From DATFKA01 sp042095835 (GTDB taxonomy: Bacteria > Bacteroidota > Bacteroidia > Chitinophagales > Saprospiraceae): a stretch of DNA of 64,000 nt. Below the pieces are notes generated by a model. That model did no database searches. It saw only the letters and a program-made list of their open reading frames with translations, and was not told the DNA's origin. This document shows positions 33,968-42,623 of this stretch, one piece after another (the stretch's first letter is position 1; each line of letters begins with the position of its first letter). The stretch covers positions 1 through 64,000 of the forward strand of contig JBELML010000006.1 of NCBI GenBank assembly GCA_042095835.1. The letters run 5' to 3'. A program made the position numbers and the translations under genes.

Positions 33968-35737
33968 ATGATACATAAGAATCACCTCTTTAAAATAGCA
34001 CTTATCCTTGTAATCTCAAGTCCTTTTCAGGGATTAGCTCAAAACCTAAGTACACCTTTTGAGCAAGATGACAATCAATCTTCTTCTTATCATGATGTCA
34101 TCGACTACTATCAGCGCCTAGCAGCGTGGCACCCTGATCAAGTCCAGCTTACTAGTCATGGCAGCACAGATGTGGGCTTTCCGCTCCATACTGTAGTCAT
34201 AGATTTGGATGGAGATTTTGATCCGGTCTCCGCCAAAGCAAAAGGCAAGGTCATCGTTTTTGTCAATAATGCGATACACCCCGGAGAGCCCTGTGGTATC
34301 GATGCTTCGATGATGTTCGGCAGAGATCTGCTTAATGGGAAGCTCGACCGTAGTCTCCTTGAAAAAGTGACCTTGGTGGTAGTGCCTGTTTATAATATTG
34401 GAGGCAGCCTCAATCGGGGAGCATTCAGTAGAGCCAATCAGAACGGGCCAGCAGCTTATGGTTTCCGGGGAAATGCGCGCAATTTAGACCTCAACCGAGA
34501 TTGGGTAAAAGCCGACTCTCGGAATGCTAAAACCATGAATAAAATCTTTGGATATTGGAAGCCCCACATCTTTATCGACAACCACACCTCCAATGGTGCC
34601 GATTATCAATATTCTATCACACTTATTGCCACCCAGCATAATAAATTGCAGACTGATCTAGCCCAACTCATGAATCAGCAAATGCTCCCTTTTCTCTATA
34701 ATGCTATGCTGGAAAGAGATTGGGAGATGACGCCTTATGTCTATGCTCGTAGTACACCCGACAAGGGCATTGCTGGCTTTTTGGATCTGCCTCGCTATTC
34801 TTCTGGCTATGCTGCCTTGCACAATGCTATTTCTTTTATGCCCGAAACGCATATGCTCAAGCCTTTCAAAAATAGAGTATGGTCGGTTTATCATTTCATG
34901 GATGCCATGCTGCATTTTGTTCAGGACAATCATCAATTGGTTTTAGATACCAAGGCAAAAGCAGATCAAGCAACTCAGGCTCAAAGCTCTTTTGACCTCA
35001 ATTGGTCTCTTGACCAAAGTCGAGCAGACACCATTCAGTTTAAAGGGTATACCCCTAAATATAAGCCTAGCCTCATCAGTGGTAAAGATCGCCTCTACTA
35101 CGATAGAGCAGCACCCTTTACAACATCTATTCCGCATTACAATTATTACCAATCTACCTTAAGTGTGGAAAAGCCCGCGGCCTATTATATTCCACAGGCC
35201 TACCAAGACGTAATCGATCGCCTTCGCTGGAATGGTGTAGAATTGCAGCGATTGGAGAAAGACACGCCGCTTGAAATGGACTTCTACTATATCAAAGACT
35301 ACAAAAGCAGAACCTCTCCGTATGAGGGACACTACCTCCATTACAATGTCGAAGCGGAGCAGAAAACCTTGAAAATAGAAGCGCTCAAAGGAGACTATAT
35401 TGTTTATGCCAATCAAGCGAGTAATCAATATATCCTACATACCTTAGAGCCTCAGGCGCCTGACGCCTTTTTTGCCTGGAATTTCTTTGATGGCATCTTG
35501 ATGCAAAAGGAGCACTTTTCGAGCTATGTTTTTGAGGATTTAGCCTATAGCTATTTGGAGGAAAATCCAGCACTGAAGGCGAAACTAGAGACGAAAAAGG
35601 AGGAAGATGAACAATTTGCGGGCTCCGCCAGAGCGCAGCTTAATTTCATTTATGAGCATAGTCCCTATTACGAGCCAACTTATCGCCGCTATCCCATTGC
35701 TCGACTTTCAAAAGAACAGATTAAGGTAATAGATTAA
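33968..35737 (+). CDS. M14 family zinc carboxypeptidase, secreted
   Basis: A 589-residue protein. Signal peptide 1 to about 25 (ends GLAQ). The zinc motif HxxE is His104-Pro-Gly-Glu107 and the third ligand His206 (IFIDNHTSNG). Substrate residues Arg171 and Arg177 are in ARNLDLNRDW, and the catalytic Glu293 is in FMPETHMLK. These are the M14 signatures in correct order. A C-terminal ~250-residue beta-rich extension is not a recognised domain; it lacks a T9SS sorting tail, so the enzyme is probably periplasmic. It removes C-terminal amino acids or processes peptide or muropeptide material. Confidence 0.92.
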   Translation: MIHKNHLFKIALILVISSPFQGLAQNLSTPFEQDDNQSSSYHDVIDYYQRLAAWHPDQVQLTSHGSTDVGFPLHTVVIDLDGDFDPVSAKAKGKVIVFVNNAIHPGEPCGIDASMMFGRDLLNGKLDRSLLEKVTLVVVPVYNIGGSLNRGAFSRANQNGPAAYGFRGNARNLDLNRDWVKADSRNAKTMNKIFGYWKPHIFIDNHTSNGADYQYSITLIATQHNKLQTDLAQLMNQQMLPFLYNAMLERDWEMTPYVYARSTPDKGIAGFLDLPRYSSGYAALHNAISFMPETHMLKPFKNRVWSVYHFMDAMLHFVQDNHQLVLDTKAKADQATQAQSSFDLNWSLDQSRADTIQFKGYTPKYKPSLISGKDRLYYDRAAPFTTSIPHYNYYQSTLSVEKPAAYYIPQAYQDVIDRLRWNGVELQRLEKDTPLEMDFYYIKDYKSRTSPYEGHYLHYNVEAEQKTLKIEALKGDYIVYANQASNQYILHTLEPQAPDAFFAWNFFDGILMQKEHFSSYVFEDLAYSYLEENPALKAKLETKKEEDEQFAGSARAQLNFIYEHSPYYEPTYRRYPIARLSKEQIKVID

Positions 35738-35802
35738 TTAAAATCTGAACCGAGAGAATAAAATCAGCGTTAACCCAACAAGAAAAATATAAACTATTTT
35801 AA

Positions 35803-36912
35803 ATGAGTCAAAAATTTCACGACCTCACGGTAAATCAAATCAAAAAAGAAACTGCCGATACCGTAAGTGTAAGTTTTGAAATACCGGAGTCCCTCAAAGA
35901 AACTTTTCAATATAAACATGGTCAATACCTGACTTTACAATTTCCTATCAATGGAAAAGAAGAAAGAAGGGCCTATTCTATGTCAAGCAGCCCTTTGGAG
36001 GAGCAGATCACAGTGACGGTAAAAAAGGTCCAAAATGGCTTAGTTTCCACCTATATCAATGAGCAACTTCAGGAGGGAGATAGCGTGGCCGTCATGCCAC
36101 CAGAAGGTCGCTTTACCATCGCACTTGATCCAGACCAACGAAAAACCTACTATCTATTTGGTGCAGGTAGCGGCATCACTCCATTGATGTCTATTCTTAA
36201 AACCATCCTGGAAGAAGAACCGCAAAGCACAGTTCACTTGATCTATGGAAATCGAAATGAGGATTGTATCATTTTTGAACAAGAGTTGACGCATTTATCA
36301 ACACGATATGCTGGACAATTACTAGTAGAACATGTTCTTAGCCAGCCTCATAAAGTAAAATCAAAAGGCATTGGTGGGCTGTTTAGTAAAGGGAAAATTA
36401 ACTGGGAAGGTACCACTGGTCGTATTAATGCAAAAATCGTACACCAATACATCGATAAAAATCCTGTACGCACCAAAGAGGCGCACTATTTCGTCTGTGG
36501 TCCTACGGGTATGATGCAGACTATCGAAGCGACGCTAAAAGATAGAGGGATCAATTCTAAAAATGTCCACTTAGAATATTTTACAGCCGTGACCGAAGAT
36601 GGAGGATCTGTAGCTGGCGATGTAAGTGCTATTGATGAAGCTGTGGTAAAAGTAAATCTCGATGGCCAGGAAATCGAAGTAAAAGTAGGAGCCAAGAAAA
36701 ATATCTTAACAGCACTTCTGGATGCCAAGCACGATCCACCTTACTCTTGTACTTCTGGAGCCTGTTCTTCTTGTATGGCCAAGGTGGTTTCTGGTGAGGT
36801 GAGCATGGAGGTATGTTTGGCCTTGGATGATGATGAGGTAGCCGAGGGCTACATCTTGACCTGTCAGGCTCATCCCAAAACGCCAAATGTGCATATTACC
36901 TTTGATGTATAA
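35803..36912 (+). CDS. PaaE-like ferredoxin-NAD(P)H reductase with C-terminal [2Fe-2S] domain
   Basis: A 369-residue three-domain electron-transfer protein. The FAD domain has RAYSMSS (56-62), the NAD(P)H domain has GAGSGITP (120-127) and CGPTGM (232-237), and a plant-type [2Fe-2S] ferredoxin domain follows at about 283-369 with Cys316, Cys321, Cys324 and Cys354. The order FAD-NAD-Fe2S is that of PaaE, the reductase of phenylacetyl-CoA epoxidase, and of similar monooxygenase reductases. The other paa genes are absent here, so the redox partner is unknown. The two loop Cys-x4-Cys-x2-Cys are intact, so it should be active. Confidence 0.9.
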   Translation: MSQKFHDLTVNQIKKETADTVSVSFEIPESLKETFQYKHGQYLTLQFPINGKEERRAYSMSSSPLEEQITVTVKKVQNGLVSTYINEQLQEGDSVAVMPPEGRFTIALDPDQRKTYYLFGAGSGITPLMSILKTILEEEPQSTVHLIYGNRNEDCIIFEQELTHLSTRYAGQLLVEHVLSQPHKVKSKGIGGLFSKGKINWEGTTGRINAKIVHQYIDKNPVRTKEAHYFVCGPTGMMQTIEATLKDRGINSKNVHLEYFTAVTEDGGSVAGDVSAIDEAVVKVNLDGQEIEVKVGAKKNILTALLDAKHDPPYSCTSGACSSCMAKVVSGEVSMEVCLALDDDEVAEGYILTCQAHPKTPNVHITFDV

Positions 36913-36939
36913 GCCAGATTCGGCCAACTACTAGTGTAT

Positions 36940-36960
36940 AAAGGCGTTTTCATCGCCTTT
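36940..36960 (+). terminator. Small hairpin after the reductase gene
   Basis: Seven-bp stem AAAGGCG/CGCCTTT (36940-36946 with 36954-36960), 7-base loop, 28 bp after the stop. There is no T run after it. Weak terminator candidate. Confidence 0.45.
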
Positions 36961-37068
36961 AACACAGTATTAGGAATAAAAAAGTCTGTTTTCAGCCTGA
37001 TTCCTGTACCTTTGTATCGAATATTAAAATCAGGGAAAACTACACATATTAGGACATTTTTCATACCA

Positions 37069-37090
37069 GTAGTATAGTTGATCATACTAC
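37069..37090. promoter_or_regulatory. Inverted repeat GTAGTAT-N8-ATACTAC
   Basis: Perfect 7-bp arms, 8-base gap, immediately upstream of the putative promoter at 37094. Spacing fits an operator for a dimeric regulator. Speculative. Confidence 0.3.
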
Positions 37091-37093
37091 CTA

Positions 37094-37125
37094 TTGTGGA
37101 TCAGTAATTGACTATCCATTCTTTG
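37094..37125 (+). promoter_or_regulatory. Weak promoter candidate for the PD40 gene
   Basis: TTG (37094-37096), 21-base spacer, ATTCTTTG (37118-37125), which matches the TTTG half but not the leading TA. It ends 23 bp upstream of the start codon. Confidence 0.35.
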
Positions 37126-37148
37126 AAAATGCCCACTTAAACGGGAGT

Positions 37149-38126
37149 ATGCGCAAGGTATATCTATTTTTATTATGCAGTTGGATGGCTTGGAGCTTAA
37201 ACGCACAACCCGCCGCTCCTCTTCAAGAAGAAAAAATAGAAAAAGTACTTTTCCGATCTGATCCTATCTCTGAAGCCAGTATTGCTTTTTCGCCCAATGG
37301 TCGAGTGTTTTATTTTAGTCGAGACAAAGCCATTTTTAATTTTGGTAGAGCCAATAAGCCCGACATTTGGAAAACGCAGCACACCAAAGATTTTCTTTCA
37401 GATACCTGGACCAATCCTACTAATCTAGGTCCACAGGTAAACTCCCGAGAAAGCGAACAAATCGTAAGTGTCCACCAAGATGGTGAAGTGATTTACTTCA
37501 GTAGAGAAGAGGGCCAAAAACAGAACCTTTACAGGATATCGCGTAGTGGTCGCCACTGGGGTGTAGCTCAATTGATCACTTTACCTAAGCAAGATAGATT
37601 CAGTCATTTCACTCATTTTTTTGTGAGTGCAGATGAGTCTACCCTACTCTTTTGCGCAAGCCTCCCGAATCAAGCATTCAATTCAGATATTTATGTCAGT
37701 ATAAAAGGCCCAAACGGGGAATGGACATCACCGGTAAAAATCGACCTTCCCTTTGATCTCAAAGGCGATGAGCGCAGTGTTTTTCTATCTGCGGATCAGC
37801 AGACGCTCTTCTTCTCCTCTAATGGCTTATCGGGCATCGGTGGTTATGATCTTTACCGCTGTGAGAAAACAGGAAAAGGTTGGAATGCCTGGTCCATGCC
37901 AAGCAATCTTGATCAGATCAACACCGTAGCTGATGAGCTCAACATAGCGATTAGCCTTGATGGTAAACAAGTCGCCTACATCTCGAATATTAAAAATCAG
38001 CAGCGCAAAATATTTTTCACCACACCTGATGCACTTTATAAATCCATGAGTAACTTTGAACTTCAGAAATCATTGCTTACGAAAGGAATGGAGGCTCAAA
38101 AGAAAGACTCCACCATTAACAACTAG
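37149..38126 (+). CDS. Exported PD40 (TolB-like beta-propeller) protein
   Basis: A 325-residue exported protein with a signal peptide of about 19 residues (WSLNAQ). PD40/WD40-like blades are visible: IAFSPNGRVFYFSRD, SVHQDGEVIYFSRE, FVSADESTLLFCA, FLSADQQTLFFSSNG and AISLDGKQVAYISN. The segment SGIGGYDLYRCEK is characteristic of Bacteroidota propellers that often come with an OmpA domain, absent here. It probably binds peptidoglycan-associated or outer-membrane partners; no catalytic residues are seen. The next gene starts 3 bp later, so the two form one operon. Confidence 0.82.
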   Translation: MRKVYLFLLCSWMAWSLNAQPAAPLQEEKIEKVLFRSDPISEASIAFSPNGRVFYFSRDKAIFNFGRANKPDIWKTQHTKDFLSDTWTNPTNLGPQVNSRESEQIVSVHQDGEVIYFSREEGQKQNLYRISRSGRHWGVAQLITLPKQDRFSHFTHFFVSADESTLLFCASLPNQAFNSDIYVSIKGPNGEWTSPVKIDLPFDLKGDERSVFLSADQQTLFFSSNGLSGIGGYDLYRCEKTGKGWNAWSMPSNLDQINTVADELNIAISLDGKQVAYISNIKNQQRKIFFTTPDALYKSMSNFELQKSLLTKGMEAQKKDSTINN

Positions 38127-38129
38127 TGC

Positions 38130-38606
38130 ATGCAATTCATTGATGAAGATTTAATTGATAAAGTATCCATCCAGCTGGGCACTTCAGAAGAAGCTCGTAC
38201 TGCGGCGATCCAGGCTCTAGAGACAGAGCAGCCCATATTATTGGCCTATTTATTTTCAGAAAATTTTGATGCCTTTCTAGCCCATGAAAAGGAGTATATT
38301 CTTTTTCTGGTGATTGTCATTATTGAAGCGGTCAAACAAAGTACGGAGCAGCCCATTCCATTGATTACCGAAGAGACGTTAAGTAATGCAGAGGAAGCGA
38401 ATTGGGAAAAGATAACCCAAGTCAAAGCCCAACGTTTCAGAGAGCGCCTTGATGTATTCTTTAAGGATACCCCTCAAGAAGACTTACTCGCCTTTATTGA
38501 AGATGCCCTCATTGATGAGGAAGATGGCCTACTCTCTAAAGAAGGCCGTGAACCTATCTTTGTGGTGCTGAAATCGATTGTAGATGCGATAGCTACTATC
38601 TCCTAA
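38130..38606 (+). CDS. Hypothetical acidic helical protein
   Basis: A 158-residue protein I do not recognise. It is acidic and mostly helical by composition, with no signal peptide and one moderately hydrophobic segment (about residues 57-66, ILFLVIVIIEAV) that is too short and acidic-flanked to be a clear membrane helix. The gene starts 3 bp after the PD40 gene and its third-codon pattern looks coding, so I take it as real. A role tied to the PD40 protein is suggested only by position. Confidence 0.7.
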   Translation: MQFIDEDLIDKVSIQLGTSEEARTAAIQALETEQPILLAYLFSENFDAFLAHEKEYILFLVIVIIEAVKQSTEQPIPLITEETLSNAEEANWEKITQVKAQRFRERLDVFFKDTPQEDLLAFIEDALIDEEDGLLSKEGREPIFVVLKSIVDAIATIS

Positions 38607-38631
38607 ATCGCCAAAAATAAAGAGTACCCAT

Positions 38632-38660
38632 AAAAAAGGCCGTCTTTCAGATAGACGGCC
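38632..38660. terminator. Hairpin with A-tract on its left side
   Basis: Eight-bp stem GGCCGTCT/AGACGGCC (38638-38645 with 38653-38660), 7-base loop, six A before it, no T run after it. Same form as the hairpin at 921-952, and likewise just after a plus-strand stop codon. Confidence 0.55.
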
Positions 38661-38830
38661 AAAGTAAGTAAAGTTCAGGGTATAATTGAAAGGATCAATT
38701 AAACTGTGGAATGTTGTCAAAAAGGGTTCTTTAACAAGTATATTCAGTTCTTAATTAAGAATAAAGCTAAGTATTTATTTTTTCATAATATAAAAATCTC
38801 CTAAAAGATTTTTTATTTTTTCCTTAGTTT

Positions 38831-38977
38831 AGAGGGTGTCTAAAAATTATTCCTGCCTGACCGGCGCAGGCAGGTTAAAAATGCTCGCAATAGCTAAGGC
38901 TATTACTGTGCTTTTTGCCTCATTTAGACTCGAAATCATCGAATTTTATCTCCAAAAACAAAATTTAGACCTACTCT
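38831..38977. mobile_element. Possible MITE-like element of about 147 bp
   Basis: Left end 38831-38848 and right end 38960-38977 match as imperfect inverted repeats (about 13 of 18 positions; shared core GTCTAAA/TTTAGAC). CTTAG occurs next to the left end (38823-38827) and at the right end (38976-38980), which might be a target duplication. Inside lies a perfect hairpin CCTGCCTG/CAGGCAGG (38852-38859 with 38867-38874). A 75-codon ORF over the area has no coding character. No transposase is present. Confidence 0.35.
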
Positions 38978-39010
38978 TAGATGACAATTCTACTTTTCTA
39001 AACTATATCT

Positions 39011-40276
39011 ATGCCAACTCGAAGAACCTTCATCCAGCATCTTGCCGCTTTAGGCATCACTAGTCCATTTTCCTATCAGGCGCTCGAAAAATTATTATCC
39101 ACCAAGCAGCACCTTCCTCCAGAAGTCATCGCCCAAGATGAGTCTTTTTGGGCTGAAGTCCGCAGTGGATATCGGCTCAAGCCAGACTATATCAATCTAG
39201 AAAATGGCTACTACTGCTTTATCCCACAAGAAACCTTGGAGAACTATATCCATCATATACGGATGATTAACTACGAAGGTTCCTATTATATGCGAACAAA
39301 TCAGTGGAAAAACAAACAATTTATCGCTCAACGCCTGTCAGAAGTAGCAGGATGCAGGCCCGATGAAATTGCAATCACCCGCAATACGACCGAATCTTTG
39401 GATTTAATTATCGGCGGTCAGGACTGGAAAGAAGGAGACGAAGCCGTGATGGCACTCCAAGATTATGGCGCCATGCGCGATATGTTTAAGCTGCAATCTC
39501 AGAAATATGGCATTGTCAATAAGCAGGTAGACTTACCTAATCACCCTAAATCTGATAGCGAAATTGTCGAGTTATATGCCAAGGCCATAAGCCCAAAAAC
39601 CAAGCTCCTCATGGTATGCCATATGGTCAATATCACTGGACAGATATTACCGATACGGAAAATTGCCGATATGGCCCACAGCAAGGGCGTAGATGTGATG
39701 ATAGATGGGGCTCATGCATTTGGTCATTTTGAATTCAATATTCCAGACTTGGCTTGTGATTATTACGGATCAAGCCTTCATAAATGGTTAAGCGCTCCAC
39801 TAGGCGCAGGCTTGTTGTATATCAAAAAGGATAAAATTCCTGGCGTATGGCCACTTTTTGCAGAAACCTATCGAGATGATGACGACATCAGACGTCTCAA
39901 TCACATCGGCACTCATCCAGTAGCAACTGATTTAGGTATTGGGAATGCACTGGATTATTATCACAAATTAGGCCCTGCCCGCAAGGAAGCACGCCTGCGT
40001 TATATCCAGCAATATTGGACCTCCAGAGTCCGAGATATTCCAAAGATCGTAGTAAATACGCCCGTAGAACCTCATCGATCTTGTGGCATTGCCAATGTGG
40101 GTATAGAAGGCATGGAACCAAGTGATCTTGCCAAAAACCTACTCGATAAATATAGAATCTGGACCGTGGCTATCAATAGACCTGGGGTCAGAGGTTGTAG
40201 GATCACACCCAATATTTATACGAGTACCAAAGAGCTAGATCAATTTGTAAAGGCCCTGAAAGAGATGGCGGGCTGA
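39011..40276 (+). CDS. Tat-exported aminotransferase class V-fold protein (isopenicillin-N epimerase-like)
   Basis: A 421-residue fold-type I PLP protein. The N-terminus MPTRRTFIQHLAALG carries a twin-arginine Tat signal (RRTFIQ), so the protein is probably exported folded with its cofactor. PLP site residues: Asp232 and His235 in IDGAHAFG, and the Schiff-base Lys258 in GSSLHKWLSAPLGAG. ITRNTTESLDLII is a conserved substrate/cofactor segment. Its closest named relative is isopenicillin-N epimerase (CefD) and cysteine desulfurase-like enzymes, but no beta-lactam genes are present, so the name is only a family label. The gene stop lies next to an octamer array. Confidence 0.85.
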   Translation: MPTRRTFIQHLAALGITSPFSYQALEKLLSTKQHLPPEVIAQDESFWAEVRSGYRLKPDYINLENGYYCFIPQETLENYIHHIRMINYEGSYYMRTNQWKNKQFIAQRLSEVAGCRPDEIAITRNTTESLDLIIGGQDWKEGDEAVMALQDYGAMRDMFKLQSQKYGIVNKQVDLPNHPKSDSEIVELYAKAISPKTKLLMVCHMVNITGQILPIRKIADMAHSKGVDVMIDGAHAFGHFEFNIPDLACDYYGSSLHKWLSAPLGAGLLYIKKDKIPGVWPLFAETYRDDDDIRRLNHIGTHPVATDLGIGNALDYYHKLGPARKEARLRYIQQYWTSRVRDIPKIVVNTPVEPHRSCGIANVGIEGMEPSDLAKNLLDKYRIWTVAINRPGVRGCRITPNIYTSTKELDQFVKALKEMAG

Positions 40277-40278
40277 GG

Positions 40279-40371
40279 GGTGATGTAGTGATGTGGAGAT
40301 ATAGTGTGGAGATATAGTGAGGTGGAGATGTGGTGAGGTGGTGATGTAGAAATGTAATGACGTAGTGAGGT
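40279..40371 (+). repeat. Octamer word array, 12 units (RGTGATGT type)
   Basis: Starts two bases after the TGA stop. Units: GGTGATGT, AGTGATGT, GGAGATAT, AGTGT (short), GGAGATAT, AGTGAGGT, GGAGATGT, GGTGAGGT, GGTGATGT, AGAAATGT, AATGACGT, AGTGAGGT. Same phase and type as the array at 24699; both contain GATGTGGAGATAT. Confidence 0.85.
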
Positions 40372-40645
40372 AATTTAGCTTAGGTAGTGATATATATCTA
40401 TTGACTTGGGAGAGCTATTTTTCATAGGGAGGGGAGTATTGTAGAAAGTAAAACATCCATCTTTAGAGAGACAATCCCTCTATTGGTAGACTTTATGCGC
40501 TAAAATCTCTATTAAGTGGGTAGCATCACAATTTTTCAGCAACAATCGCATTGTTTTAGAGTATATTAAAGTGATGTATAAAATCATCATAACACCTCCG
40601 ATAGCTATCGGAGTTATTATATCATTAGAATAGTACTAGATCAAA
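40372..40645. other. Non-coding spacer with 18-bp palindrome
   Basis: Rest of the spacer before the M61 gene. The palindrome at 40596-40613 is the only distinct structure; no consensus promoter was placed. Confidence 0.5.
40596..40613. promoter_or_regulatory. 18-bp perfect palindrome
   Basis: CTCCGATAGCTATCGGAG, perfectly self-complementary, centred about 41 bp before the M61 start codon. It could be an operator, or one copy of a palindrome dispersed through the genome. Confidence 0.4.
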
Positions 40646-42535
40646 ATGAAAAAATTCTTTTTAAGTATTGCTGTCCTTGCTTGGAGTATCAGCAGCTATG
40701 CAACAGATCCCTATGAATATGTGGTAGACCTTACCAAAGTAGAGGGAGACAAAGTTTATGTGGAGCTTAATACGCCCAAAGTAAAGGACAAAGAGATCAC
40801 TTTCTATATGCCCAAAATTGTGCCTGGCACCTACGCCATTGCCGATTATGGCCGAATGGTCTCCAATCTAAAAGCCTATGATAAAAAGGGCAGAGAACTC
40901 GAAGTAGATCGCGCCGACAGTAATACCTGGACGATCAAGAAAGCCAAAAAAATGCGTAAAATTTCCTATTGGATTGAAGACACCTACGACACAGAGCTCG
41001 AAGGTCCTGACATCTTCCAACCAGCGGGAACAAATATCGAAGCCAATAAAAACTTTGTCATCAACACCAGCGGTTTTTTTGGCTACTTCAAAGGCATGAC
41101 AAAGCAGCCATTTGAGCTGAACTTCATTTATGAAAAAGGCTTCTATGGTGCTACTGGTTTGAGCGACACCAATGACGAATCTATCTTGGGAGCATATGCA
41201 GCAGGTCGTACCAACTTAGATACCGATCAATTTATTGCTGAAGACTATGACAAACTCATCGACTCTCCACTGATGTATAGCAAGGCAGACACGGCCATTG
41301 TCAAAGTCGCTAATACAGAAGTCCTAATTGCTAGCTATTCCCCCAATAATGTGGTGACCGCTGCGGAAATCGCTAAAAGTATTGCCGAAGTACTAGATGC
41401 TCAGAACAAATTCTTAGGCGGCAAGCTACCAGTCAACAAGTACGCTTTTATTTTCTACTTTACTGATCAGCCCGTTGTTTCCTATGGAGCATTGGAGCAT
41501 TCTTATAGCTCCTTTTATTATATGCCAGAAATGACAATTGAAGAAATGGGGCAGCAGTTACGCGATTTTGCCGCTCATGAGTTTTTCCATATCGTCACGC
41601 CATTGACTATCCACTCCGAGGAGATCGGCACTTTCGACTTCAACGATCCCAAGATGTCGCGTCACCTTTGGTTGTACGAAGGCATGACCGAATATTTTGC
41701 AGGCAGTGTACAAGTAAAGTATGGCTTGATCACTCCAGAAGAATACCTGGGGATGCTTCAGCAAAAGATAATCATAGCTACACAGTTCAAGGATGAGTTG
41801 CCTTTTACCGACCTGAGCTTAGGTGCTTTGGAAGAGCATGCCGATCAATACTACAATGTTTATCAAAAAGGTGCTTTGATTGGTATGGCCTTAGATATCC
41901 ATTTGAGAGAATTATCAGACGGAGCGTATGGTGTACAAGAAATGATGGCTGGTCTCTCTGAAAAATACGGTATCACTAAATCTTTCAAAGATGAGCAGCT
42001 ATTCGATGAAATCACTGCTATGACTTACCCTGAAATTGGTGAATTCTTGAAAACACACGTTGCTGGACCAACACCACTACCCTACCAAGAGATTTTTGAC
42101 AAAGTAGGTGTCAATTACATCGAAGGAGGCACCCAAAAGCAATATAGCATGGTGATCTCTCAGCAAACGATTACCGTAAAACCTTATAATGGTGTGCCAA
42201 GTTTAGCCATCAGCTCTGCTGATAACCTTGACGCTTTGGGAAAAGCACTCGGCCTTCAGACAGGAGATATTCTTGTAAAAATGAATGGAGAAAAGATTCC
42301 ACCACTGGGCCCTGAGATTCAAACCTTTTTTGGTGAGCAATACGTAGGTTTGGCCAATCTAGAAACTTTCAGTTTCACAGTAGCCAGGGAGGTAGATGGC
42401 GAAATGAAAGAAATCAAATTGAGTGCGCCCAACCAGCAAGTAGATGTACCGGTACCCGTAGTATTAGAGTTGAATGAAGAAGCAAGTGCCGAGCAATTGA
42501 AAATGAGAAAATTTTGGTTGGAGCCTGAAAAATAG
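40646..42535 (+). CDS. M61 family glycyl aminopeptidase with PDZ domain
   Basis: A 629-residue exported metallopeptidase. Signal peptide about 1-19 (SSYAT). An N-terminal beta-sandwich precedes the catalytic domain with the GALEH segment (Glu284-His285), the zinc motif His311-Glu-Phe-Phe-His315 and the third ligand Glu345 in LYEGMTEYFAG. A PDZ-like domain (about 505-600; LGLQTGDILVKMNGEKI) follows. M61 enzymes remove N-terminal Gly/Ala from peptides. Length fits the family (about 600). A very strong terminator follows the gene. Confident family assignment; cleavage preference by family only. Confidence 0.93.
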   Translation: MKKFFLSIAVLAWSISSYATDPYEYVVDLTKVEGDKVYVELNTPKVKDKEITFYMPKIVPGTYAIADYGRMVSNLKAYDKKGRELEVDRADSNTWTIKKAKKMRKISYWIEDTYDTELEGPDIFQPAGTNIEANKNFVINTSGFFGYFKGMTKQPFELNFIYEKGFYGATGLSDTNDESILGAYAAGRTNLDTDQFIAEDYDKLIDSPLMYSKADTAIVKVANTEVLIASYSPNNVVTAAEIAKSIAEVLDAQNKFLGGKLPVNKYAFIFYFTDQPVVSYGALEHSYSSFYYMPEMTIEEMGQQLRDFAAHEFFHIVTPLTIHSEEIGTFDFNDPKMSRHLWLYEGMTEYFAGSVQVKYGLITPEEYLGMLQQKIIIATQFKDELPFTDLSLGALEEHADQYYNVYQKGALIGMALDIHLRELSDGAYGVQEMMAGLSEKYGITKSFKDEQLFDEITAMTYPEIGEFLKTHVAGPTPLPYQEIFDKVGVNYIEGGTQKQYSMVISQQTITVKPYNGVPSLAISSADNLDALGKALGLQTGDILVKMNGEKIPPLGPEIQTFFGEQYVGLANLETFSFTVAREVDGEMKEIKLSAPNQQVDVPVPVVLELNEEASAEQLKMRKFWLEPEK

Positions 42536-42560
42536 GATTAATCCCTCAAAATTTTTAGTA

Positions 42561-42602
42561 AAGAGCGTCCTCTCGAAAATTCGGGAGGACGCTCTTTTTT
42601 TT
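42561..42602 (+). terminator. Strong intrinsic terminator of the M61 gene
   Basis: Nearly perfect long stem AAGAGCGTCCTCTCGA / TTCGGGAGGACGCTCTT (from 42561 and up to 42596) with one G-U pair and a small A loop, followed by a run of eight T. It is 26 bp after the stop. Confidence 0.92.
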
Positions 42603-42623
42603 GATATTTAAAATCACTCTTAA

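Larger units (their letters stand above)
38607..39010. other. Non-coding spacer
   Basis: 404 bp between the hypothetical gene and the aminotransferase gene. Contains the A-tract hairpin and the MITE-like element. No supported gene. Confidence 0.5.

Noticed and set aside
38836..39063. 75-codon plus-strand ORF before the Tat aminotransferase gene
   Set aside because: Lies across the MITE-like element and overlaps the real start; composition is not coding-like and no signal or family is visible.
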